This document shows, one piece after another, positions 57,525 through 64,000 of a stretch of 64,000 bases of DNA. The notes below the pieces were generated by a model that was not told where the DNA came from, ran no database searches, and was given only the letters and a program-made list of their open reading frames with translations. Source of the stretch: Gallionellales bacterium 39-52-133. Its GTDB lineage: Bacteria; Pseudomonadota; Gammaproteobacteria; Burkholderiales; Gallionellaceae. Location: contig NCJL01000006.1 of assembly GCA_002278935.1 (NCBI GenBank), forward strand, positions 124,001 through 188,000, given 5' to 3'. The position numbers and the translations under genes are program-made. How positions within the stretch are numbered: the stretch's first letter is position 1; the number at the start of each line of letters is the position of its first letter.

Positions 57525-58187
57525 TTAGCGCAGCGAAATGATGCGCCAGCCGTGCTCCTCCGCATGCGCACGCAAGGTGTCGTCCGGATCAACTGCCACC
57601 GGATTTTTCACCAGCGTCAGCAAGGGCAGATCATTGAGCGAGTCGCTGTAAAATGTACTGTCGCCAAAGCTGCCCCAGGTCCAGTCATGGTGTTCCATCC
57701 AGGCCTCAAGGCGGGTGATCTTGCCTTCGCGGAAGCTCGGCACACCGTGAACCAGCCCGGTAAATTCACCATTTTTATGCTCCGGTTCGGTAGCGATCAG
57801 AAACTCCACACCGTATTCATGTGCGATAGGCGCGGTCACAAAACTATTGGTGGCCGTAATAATGACGCAGATGTCTCCCGCTGCGCGGTGACTGGCTACC
57901 AGTTTTTTTCCCTCGTTACTCATCATCGGCCGCACCTTGATGCGCATAAAGTCTTCATGCCAACGATCCAGTTCCTCGCGTTTATGGCGCGACAGGGGCT
58001 TGAGCTGAAAATCCAGGAAGGCGTGGATGTCCAGTGTGCCCGCCTTGTATTGCTCGTAAAACGCCAGATTTTTTGCCTCGAATAATTCGCGGTCGAGCAC
58101 ACCCTGCTCAATCAGGAATTGCGACCACTCGAAATCGCTGTCTCCACTCAGCAGGGTATTGTCCAGATCAAATAAGGCCAGATTCAC
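57525..58187 (-). CDS. HAD-superfamily (HAD-IB) phosphatase
   Basis: The 220-residue protein has motif I DLDNTLLSGDSDFEW, motif II ITATNSFVTAPIAHEYG (Thr), a Lys in REGKITRLEAWM and motif III FGDSTFYSDSLNDLPLL. It belongs to the SerB-like HAD-IB group, a cytosolic phosphomonoesterase of unknown substrate. It lies between pcnB and hda as in other betaproteobacteria. Confidence 0.88.
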   Translation of the reverse strand: MNLALFDLDNTLLSGDSDFEWSQFLIEQGVLDRELFEAKNLAFYEQYKAGTLDIHAFLDFQLKPLSRHKREELDRWHEDFMRIKVRPMMSNEGKKLVASHRAAGDICVIITATNSFVTAPIAHEYGVEFLIATEPEHKNGEFTGLVHGVPSFREGKITRLEAWMEHHDWTWGSFGDSTFYSDSLNDLPLLTLVKNPVAVDPDDTLRAHAEEHGWRIISLR

Positions 58188-58211
58188 TTTTACACTCCAA
58201 TTTCAAATCAA

Positions 58212-58321
58212 AAAGCTTGATCCACAGATTACACAGATTACACAGATGGGCACAGATTAAAAACCAGTTCGATAGTCCCTGAACATATTCAATCTGTGTG
58301 AATCTGTGTAATCTGTGGATT
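58212..58321. repeat. CACAGATT-type inverted repeat, copy 3
   Basis: CCACAGATTACACAGATTAC at the left and AATCTGTGTAATCTGTGG at the right. It fills the gap between hda and the HAD gene. Confidence 0.85.
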
Positions 58322-58343
58322 AAAGTATTTCCCGCCAGCGGCT

Positions 58344-58973
58344 TCAAACAGCATTCCTCATGACCTCCTTCAGCAGCGGCACCGATGCGGCGCGCTTCAG
58401 GCGCAAACAGTGCTCATCCAGCGCGTCCAGCACGCCCAGCAGGGAGGGCAAATCGCGCCTGCCGTGGCGCAACAGGTATTGCGTCACCTCGGGCGTGAGA
58501 ATAAAGCCGCGCGCCTGGGCATGCTGCTGTAGCGCGAGCGCCTTTTCTTCATCGCTCAAGGCCTGCACCTGATAGATCAGCCCGCGCAACTGCAAATGCG
58601 CGGGCGCCGCCATACCGCTGACCAGCAATATTCCGCCGCTTTCGCGCTGGTGATTATAAAGGTCGAATAAGGCAATTTGCGCGGCATCGTCGAGCAACTC
58701 GACATCATCCACCGCCACCAGCTGTGCCGCAGCCGGCACTCTGCCCCGGGCATACTCAGCTGACAGGCCCAGCGTGCGCGCCTTTTCAACCGCACCTTGC
58801 AGCAAATGAGTCTTGCCGCTGCCGGTTTCGCCCCAGATATAAAAACCGCGTTCGGCTTGTGATTTATTCAAGGCGAGATTGAGCGCGGACAGCAATTCTG
58901 CATTGTGTCCGGCAACAAAATTATCGAGAGTGGGAATCCAGTCGGGCGAGATGCCCAGCAACATTTGCGTCAT
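58344..58973 (-). CDS. hda: DnaA inactivator Hda
   Basis: The 209-residue protein has the DnaA-like AAA+ core: YIWGETGSGKTHLLQGAVEK (Walker A), VAVDDVELLDDAAQIALFDL (Walker B) and GRRDLPSLLGVLDALDEHCL (sensor 2). The N-terminal clamp-binding motif MTQMLLGISPD matches Q-L-L type. Hda with the beta clamp converts DnaA-ATP to DnaA-ADP. It is 10 bases after the perM-type gene. Confidence 0.93.
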   Translation of the reverse strand: MTQMLLGISPDWIPTLDNFVAGHNAELLSALNLALNKSQAERGFYIWGETGSGKTHLLQGAVEKARTLGLSAEYARGRVPAAAQLVAVDDVELLDDAAQIALFDLYNHQRESGGILLVSGMAAPAHLQLRGLIYQVQALSDEEKALALQQHAQARGFILTPEVTQYLLRHGRRDLPSLLGVLDALDEHCLRLKRAASVPLLKEVMRNAV

Positions 58974-58983
58974 TTAATAAATA

Positions 58984-60057
58984 CTATTCTTTGTAAAGGG
59001 GACTGTTGAGATACCAGCCGCTGGCATGGCGCAGCCCTACCAGCAGCGCAGCAGACAGCGGCAATGCCAGCAGCAAACCGACAAAGCCGAACAGTTGGCC
59101 AAATGCCAGCAGGGAGAAGATAACTGCCAGCGGATGCAGGCCGATGCGGTCACCCACCAGCCACGGCGTGATCACCATGCCTTCCAGCAGCTGCCCGATG
59201 CCAAACACGCCCCATACCAGCAAAATGCTGGAAAAATGATCAAACTGGGTGAAGGCGGCAAGGGTGGCAAGCAGCAGGCCGGTGAACATGCCCAGATAGG
59301 GCACAAATACCAGCATGCCTGCCACCACGCCTATCGGCAGGGAAAACTCCAGGCCGGTGAGCCATAAAAAGAATACATAAAATACACTCATGAGCAGCAT
59401 CACCGATATTTGCCCGCGTAAAAATTCGGCCAGAATACTGTCGATTTCAGCGCCAATTTCAATTACTTTGGCATGCAGACGGCGCGGAATGGCGTGTTCG
59501 ATCTTGGACAGCAACACAGGCCAGTCACGCAGCAAATAGAACAGTACCAGCGGGATCAGCATCACATTCATCAACAGTGCCATCAGCATCGCGCCACTGC
59601 CACCCAGCCACGGCAAAGCTTTTACCGCAGCGCCGCCCGCACTTTTCCAATGGCTGCTCAACAACTCCTTGATCACCTCGTTGTCCCATTGCAGATTGAT
59701 GCCAAATTGCTGCTGCAACAGCGGCAGCAACTTGAGTCGCGCCAAGTCCAGCAGCGCCGGGATACGCGTGACAAAATGATTAAACTCCTTTTGCAGCAGC
59801 GGCAGCATGATCAAAACCAGCAATACAAGCATTCCGACCAATGCCGCCATCACCAGCAAGGCTGCCAGCGTTCTGGGCAGCTTCCAGCCGCGTGGCAGTT
59901 TCAGCGCGCATAGCTTGTCCACCCACGGATCACAGATGTAAGCCAGAATGGCGGCAATAAAAAAGGGCGTCAGGATGGGCTCCAGCAGGTAGAGCAACCA
60001 GGCAACAGCCGCGCTTATAGCAATCCATTGCAGTGCAACAAAGCGTTCAAGAGGCAT
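58984..60057 (-). CDS. AI-2E/PerM-family membrane transporter
   Basis: The 357-residue protein has the PerM profile: two N-terminal helices (FVALQWIAISAAVAWLLYLL), a helical bundle, then FLRGQISVMLLMSVFYVFFL, VFVPYLGMFTGLLLATL and the C-terminal GLLLALPLSAALLVGLRHA. The substrate is unknown. A frame runs back to 61131 but that part is antisense to purM; the Met at 60057 (MPLERFVAL) is used. It is divergent from purM over 63 bases. Confidence 0.88.
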   Translation of the reverse strand: MPLERFVALQWIAISAAVAWLLYLLEPILTPFFIAAILAYICDPWVDKLCALKLPRGWKLPRTLAALLVMAALVGMLVLLVLIMLPLLQKEFNHFVTRIPALLDLARLKLLPLLQQQFGINLQWDNEVIKELLSSHWKSAGGAAVKALPWLGGSGAMLMALLMNVMLIPLVLFYLLRDWPVLLSKIEHAIPRRLHAKVIEIGAEIDSILAEFLRGQISVMLLMSVFYVFFLWLTGLEFSLPIGVVAGMLVFVPYLGMFTGLLLATLAAFTQFDHFSSILLVWGVFGIGQLLEGMVITPWLVGDRIGLHPLAVIFSLLAFGQLFGFVGLLLALPLSAALLVGLRHASGWYLNSPLYKE

Positions 60058-60120
60058 TTCGGGTAAAATCCGCAAATTGAAATTAGCCGCACTGTATCCC
60101 GAAGAAAGCGAGAACTCAAC

Positions 60121-61176
60121 TTGAACCAAATCACCCCACCCAATAATAACGCCCTTTCCTACCGCGATGCCGGGGTAGATATCGATGCCGGCGACCGTCT
60201 GGTCGAGAATATCAAACCCTATGCCAAGCGCACCATGCGCCCCGAAGTGCTTAGCGGCATTGGCGGCTTTGGCGGACTGGTTGAAATTTCCAAAAAATTC
60301 AAGGAGCCGGTGCTGGTGTCCGGCACCGATGGCGTGGGTACAAAACTGAAACTTGCTTTTGAGCTGAACCGGCATGACACCGTTGGTATAGACCTGGTTG
60401 GCATGAGCGTAAACGACATTCTGGTGCAGGGCGCCGAGCCACTGTTTTTTCTCGACTACTTTGCCTGTGGCAAGCTGGACGTGGATGCAGCCACCGAAGT
60501 GATCAAGGGTATCGCTAACGGCTGCGAGCAGGCCGGCTGCGCGCTGATTGGTGGCGAAACCGCAGAGATGCCGGGCATGTATCCGGTGGGCGAATACGAC
60601 CTCGCAGGCTTTGCTGTGGGTGTGGTAGAAAAAGCCCATATCATCACAGGAGCCGACATCAAACCCGGCGACGTGGTGCTGGGCATGGCTTCCAACGGCG
60701 CACATTCCAACGGTTACTCGCTGGTGCGCAAGATTATCGAACGCAGCAACCCCGACCTCAATGCAAAATTTGACGGCGAGCGCAGCCTCGCCGACTGCAT
60801 CATGGCGCCCACGCGCATCTACGTGAAGCCGCTGCTGGCATTGATGCAGACCCTCACTATCAAAGGCATGGCGCACGTCACCGGCGGGGGCATTACCGAA
60901 AACGTGCCGCGTGTATTGCCGCAGAATGTCGTTGCCGATATCGACAGCAAATCCTGGCAGATGCCCAGGCTGTTTGATTGGTTGCGTGAAGGTGGCAACG
61001 TGGCAGAACAGGAAATGTTCCGCACCTTTAACTGCGGTATCGGCATGGTAGTTGTGGTCAGCAAGGAAGATGCGGCAAAGGCCATCAGCCAGTTGCAGGC
61101 GGCAGGCGAGAAGGTATGGCAAATCGGCCATATTCGCTCACGCAACGGTGATGAGCATCAAACGCAGGTCAGATAA
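60121..61176 (+). CDS. purM: Phosphoribosylformylglycinamidine cyclo-ligase
   Basis: The 351-residue protein starts at a TTG (60121) with [19 protein letters not shown]. It has [35 protein letters not shown] and [18 protein letters not shown]. It forms AIR from FGAM in purine synthesis. The purN gene follows after an inverted repeat. The TTG start follows GCGAGAACTCAAC. Confidence 0.96.
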   Translation: MNQITPPNNNALSYRDAGVDIDAGDRLVENIKPYAKRTMRPEVLSGIGGFGGLVEISKKFKEPVLVSGTDGVGTKLKLAFELNRHDTVGIDLVGMSVNDILVQGAEPLFFLDYFACGKLDVDAATEVIKGIANGCEQAGCALIGGETAEMPGMYPVGEYDLAGFAVGVVEKAHIITGADIKPGDVVLGMASNGAHSNGYSLVRKIIERSNPDLNAKFDGERSLADCIMAPTRIYVKPLLALMQTLTIKGMAHVTGGGITENVPRVLPQNVVADIDSKSWQMPRLFDWLREGGNVAEQEMFRTFNCGIGMVVVVSKEDAAKAISQLQAAGEKVWQIGHIRSRNGDEHQTQVR

Positions 61177-61186
61177 AAAAATATCT

Positions 61187-61289
61187 TGTCCACAGATTAC
61201 ACAGATTGACACAGATGAAATGCATGAATGGTATTCATATTTTTGACGGTGCAGGTTTTGCTTTTTAATCTGTGTAAATCTGTGGACAA
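61187..61289. repeat. CACAGATT-type inverted repeat, copy 4
   Basis: CCACAGATTACACAGATTGA at the left and AATCTGTGTAAATCTGTGG at the right. It fills the purM-purN gap. Confidence 0.85.
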
Positions 61290-61304
61290 AGGATTTGCAG
61301 CACC

Positions 61305-61943
61305 ATGAAAAAAATAGTCATCCTGATTTCCGGGCGCGGCAGCAATATGCAGGCGCTATTGTCTGCAGGCTTGCCGTGTCAAATCACCGCGGTGATCAGC
61401 AACCGTGCCGATGCGCAGGGGCTGGAGACTGCCCGGCAGCACGGCATTGCTACGCGGGCAATCCCGCACTGCGATTACACCGACCGCGCCTCATTTGACA
61501 TGGCGCTGGCAGCTGCAATCGACAGCTATCAGCCAGATTTCGTGGTGCTGGCGGGCTTCATGCGCATCCTCACCGAACAGTTTGTTAATCGCTACCATGG
61601 TCGCCTGATCAATATCCACCCGTCTTTGCTTCCCGCCTATGCGGGTATGCATACTCATGAACGAGCCCTGCAAGATGGCGTAAAAATTCATGGCTGCACC
61701 GTGCATTTTGTGACACCTGACCTTGATCTTGGCCCCGTCATTATCCAGGCGGCCGTACCCGTGTTATACAATGACACAGCGCAAATGTTGTCAGAGCGCG
61801 TCTTAAAGCAAGAACATATTATTTACCCGCAGGCCATTCGCTGGTTATGCGAGGGCAAGGTAATGCTGAATGCCGAAAAAAAATCTGTGTTTAACGGTGC
61901 GGAAATAGCGAGCCCTGCGCTGATTGCACCTCATATGGAGTAA
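61305..61943 (+). CDS. purN: Phosphoribosylglycinamide formyltransferase
   Basis: The 212-residue protein has VILISGRGSNMQALLSAGLP, LAGFMRILTEQFVNRYHGRL and INIHPSLLPAYAGMHTHERA with HVxxV-type active-site His and Asp (HGCTVHFVTPDLDLGPVI). It makes FGAR with 10-formyl-THF. The two DUF3108 genes follow closely. Confidence 0.96.
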   Translation: MKKIVILISGRGSNMQALLSAGLPCQITAVISNRADAQGLETARQHGIATRAIPHCDYTDRASFDMALAAAIDSYQPDFVVLAGFMRILTEQFVNRYHGRLINIHPSLLPAYAGMHTHERALQDGVKIHGCTVHFVTPDLDLGPVIIQAAVPVLYNDTAQMLSERVLKQEHIIYPQAIRWLCEGKVMLNAEKKSVFNGAEIASPALIAPHME

Positions 61944-61947
61944 TCTC

Positions 61948-62664
61948 ATGAAGCACACCTTTTCAAAATACCTTTTCACACTGATACTCTGCCTGACTGT
62001 GCAACCTGTATTCGCAGAGCCAGCCAGCAAAATTCAGGCGCGTTTTGACGTGATTGGTTTTGGATTTACACTGGCTAACATTAACGAAACGTTCACCCGC
62101 ACAGGGGAAAGCTACAAAATAGAAAGCGTCACCACAGCGGTGGGGCTGCTTGCACGCCTCAAGCCTGAAACAATACGCGTAATCAGCGAGGGAAAGATCA
62201 CGGCGCAAGGCCTGGTTCCCCACAGCTTTATTTTGACGCGCGAGACCGATACGGATAAAAACGCCCGTGCAAAATTCAACTGGGAGACGGCCACCCTTAC
62301 CCATTACGACTATAAAGGCGTGGAGGATTTGCCGCTCGCCAAGGGGACGCAGGACAGATTAAGCGTTGTCTATCACCTGCCTTTGCTGTCACAAGCCGGG
62401 CAACACGAGATTAACTTCAATATCGCGGACGGCAACAATGTGGAAAAGTATTTCTTTACATATTCAGCGGAAGAACAGCTTGTGCACGTGCCGCTGGGCG
62501 AATTTAAAACACGCTATCTGTACAGCACCCCCGTGGGCGAAAGCATAAAATATGAAATCTGGATGGCTGTTGAACGCAACAACTTCCCCTGCAAAATCAT
62601 TGTCACTGACTCAAAAGGCGGCAAGCTTACCCAGGTGCTGACCGAGCTAACTATTACGCCGTGA
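61948..62664 (+). CDS. DUF3108-family exported protein 1
   Basis: The 238-residue protein has a signal peptide (KYLFTLILCLTVQPVFAE, cleavage VFA-EP), DUF3108-like repeats (FTLANINETFTRTGESYKIE, SVVYHLPLL, ETDTDKNARAKFNWETATLT) and a C-terminal beta-strand (FPCKIIVTDSKGGKLTQVLT). Function unknown; periplasmic. GGAGTAATCTC precedes the ATG, 4 bases after the purN stop. Confidence 0.85.
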   Translation: MKHTFSKYLFTLILCLTVQPVFAEPASKIQARFDVIGFGFTLANINETFTRTGESYKIESVTTAVGLLARLKPETIRVISEGKITAQGLVPHSFILTRETDTDKNARAKFNWETATLTHYDYKGVEDLPLAKGTQDRLSVVYHLPLLSQAGQHEINFNIADGNNVEKYFFTYSAEEQLVHVPLGEFKTRYLYSTPVGESIKYEIWMAVERNNFPCKIIVTDSKGGKLTQVLTELTITP

Positions 62665-63641
62665 AATCACCGGTCGGCTTTCCATATCAGCGCATCGCGA
62701 TTGCAGTCACACTCTCCGTCCTGGCTCACAGCATACTGCTGTTGAAATGGCCTCAAATCAGGTTTAAAGAATCAAATGAACTGCCGGTGCTGCAGGCCAA
62801 ACTGGAACCGCTGCCAAAGCCGCCTGCCAAAGTGGTGGCGCGCAAACCCAAAACCCAGCCTTCCTCTACCCCACCCCAGACCATCGTTGAAACTATTGCC
62901 CCGGCTGTTTCTGCAACACCAGCGCTTAATGCTGATGCAGACTATGTGACCCCACCCATGCCGACTGTTGCAGGCAAAATTCACTTGCGCCCGAAATTTC
63001 CAAAACATGCGCGACTGAGTTTTAGCGTGCAATACGCAGATGGCACGTTCAAGCTGGGCGAAATAATCCATCAATTTGAAACCGGGGATGGACGCTATAC
63101 CTTGCGGGCAGAAACACAGACGACGGGCCTTGTGGGTATTTTTAAAAACTATCATCTTAGCCAGACCAGCACCGGCGGGGTAACGGAGCAGGGTTTACGC
63201 CCGGAAAATTACAAGGAAATCAAATCAGACAGCGGTGGCACACAGACTTCAACGGTCCGCTTCGACTGGTCTGCGCAAAAAGCGATTTTTGCCGATAACA
63301 CCGAGCGCCCTTTGCCGGAGCAGACGCTGGATGTGCTGAGCCTGCCCTATCAACTCTCACAGCTCCCGCTCGATCTGGAGAGCCTGCCAATTTCATTGAG
63401 CAATGGCAGAAATCTCAATCAATATTTTATTGCCATAGGTGCAGAGGAAACGATCAGCACTGCCATGGGAGAACTGCGCACCATCCCTTTGCGCAAAGTG
63501 CCCGGGAAAAATGAAGACAGCCTGATCATCTGGTTAGCTTTAGAATATCGCCTGTTACCGGTTAAAATGCTGTACTTCGACAAATTCGGCGAAATCACCG
63601 CCAATATGCTGATCACCGACATCCGCGTTTCGGATGAATAA
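62661..63641 (+). CDS. DUF3108-family protein 2, membrane-anchored
   Basis: The 326-residue protein has an N-terminal membrane helix (RIAIAVTLSVLAHSILLL), a Pro-rich linker (EPLPKPPAKVVARKPKTQPS) that resembles TonB-like spacers, then a DUF3108 domain (FSVQYADGTFKLGEIIHQFE, ETQTTGLVGIFKNYHLSQTS). It overlaps the first DUF3108 gene by 4 bases, so the two are coupled. Confidence 0.85.
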   Translation: MKSPVGFPYQRIAIAVTLSVLAHSILLLKWPQIRFKESNELPVLQAKLEPLPKPPAKVVARKPKTQPSSTPPQTIVETIAPAVSATPALNADADYVTPPMPTVAGKIHLRPKFPKHARLSFSVQYADGTFKLGEIIHQFETGDGRYTLRAETQTTGLVGIFKNYHLSQTSTGGVTEQGLRPENYKEIKSDSGGTQTSTVRFDWSAQKAIFADNTERPLPEQTLDVLSLPYQLSQLPLDLESLPISLSNGRNLNQYFIAIGAEETISTAMGELRTIPLRKVPGKNEDSLIIWLALEYRLLPVKMLYFDKFGEITANMLITDIRVSDE

Positions 63642-63659
63642 TTTACCCGTAAATTTCAA

Positions 63660-64000
63660 ATGCTCCTCACTGAATACCGTCTAGACCTCGTCATACAAGC
63701 CCTGCGCACCATCTTGCCGCTGGAACATCCCGCCGACACTTCATTGCGCTACTTTTTTCAGGCAGAGCGCATCGGCTCGAATGAGCGCGCGCTGGTGGCA
63801 GAAACCGTGTTTGGCGTGCTGCGTCACCGCCTGTTTCTGGAACACGGCTGCGGCGAACAAACCACACCGCGCCGCCTGGCGCTAGCCTACTGGGTAAAGT
63901 TTGGGGGTTACAACCTGCGCGAACTTACCCCCTTGCTCAAGGCAACGGAAGCCGAATGGCTGGGACATGTGAAGTCAATCAAGGTTGATGATCTGCCGCT
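63660..64000 (+). CDS. RsmB/NOP-family rRNA cytosine methyltransferase, truncated by window edge
   Basis: The frame opens with MLLTEYRLDLVIQALRTILP, LEHPADTSLRYFFQAERIG and ALVAETVFGVLRHRLFLEHG, the N-terminal RNA-binding (NusB-like) part of RsmB-type methyltransferases. The catalytic domain is outside the window. It starts 18 bases after the DUF3108 gene and is in the same direction. Confidence 0.8.
   Translation, partial: MLLTEYRLDLVIQALRTILPLEHPADTSLRYFFQAERIGSNERALVAETVFGVLRHRLFLEHGCGEQTTPRRLALAYWVKFGGYNLRELTPLLKATEAEWLGHVKSIKVDDLP

Noticed and set aside
60058..61131. Upstream extension of the PerM-type gene to 715 residues
   Set aside because: The extra part is antisense to purM and has no membrane or domain signal; the shorter start matches the family length.

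Overview
The window looks like the chromosome of a betaproteobacterium. The support is gene order and content: hda-HAD-pcnB-folK-deoxynucleoside kinase-panB-panC with divergent perM/purM, queA/tgt/yajC/secD/secF, nudJ-mnmA-purB, clpS-clpA, monomeric NADP-isocitrate dehydrogenase, and fmdB-DUF502-aspS-nudB. Dispersed palindromic intergenic repeats suggest an environmental lineage near Nitrosomonadales/Gallionellaceae. That placement is inference; no rRNA is present to fix it.

Layout. 1-6.7 kb: a truncated PfkB sugar kinase, a MarR regulator with a candidate operator, a DapB-like reductase, a CPA-type antiporter, a frame-disrupted NhaD-type antiporter with its CBS partner, and an orphan modA. 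6.7-13 kb: an internally deleted DinD-like gene, a complete [FeFe]-hydrogenase with an unusual C-terminal NTF2/SnoaL-like extension, a DEDDy exonuclease and a Ca-type P-ATPase. 13.5-17.5 kb: a small putative metalloprotease with a partner gene, PbpG-type endopeptidase and an Atm1-type ABC exporter. 17.9-21.1 kb: an integron-like cassette array with no integrase seen (CALIN), carrying unknown genes, one HEPN-like. 21.4-26.7 kb: clsB with an EEP-family partner, ald, nadA, and a DUF559 nuclease gene sitting exactly between two copies of a repeat. 26.7-30.7 kb: fmdB-DUF502-aspS-barnase-barstar-nudB. 30.9-37.9 kb: rluE, icd, csp, clpS-clpA, gluQ. 37.9-47.4 kb: a long leftward cluster queA-nfeD-SPFH-tgt-yajC-secD-secF-dedA-HDOD/REC/GGDEF. 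47.5-52.2 kb: tRNA-Leu(CAA) preceded by a copy of its 5' half, a lysine/alanine-repeat secreted protein, a rhodanese lipoprotein, nudJ-mnmA, purB and a DUF4156 lipoprotein. 52.2-60 kb: panD, panC-panB-kinase-folK-pcnB, a PsiF-like protein, HAD, hda, perM. 60.1-64 kb: purM, purN, two DUF3108 proteins and the start of an RsmB-type methyltransferase.

Most genes are housekeeping, and the unusual content lies between them. At least four families of short repeats fill the intergenic gaps: a 95-130 bp AAATCCCCC-ended MITE-like repeat, a CACAGATT-type inverted repeat, GC-rich perfect hairpins, and an AT-rich element whose core matches the IHF consensus WATCAANNNNTTR in seven places, often overlapping stop codons. 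The strongest candidates for undescribed biology are the solitary [FeFe]-hydrogenase fusion, the cassette array, the repeat-bounded DUF559 gene and the IHF-site repeat family.
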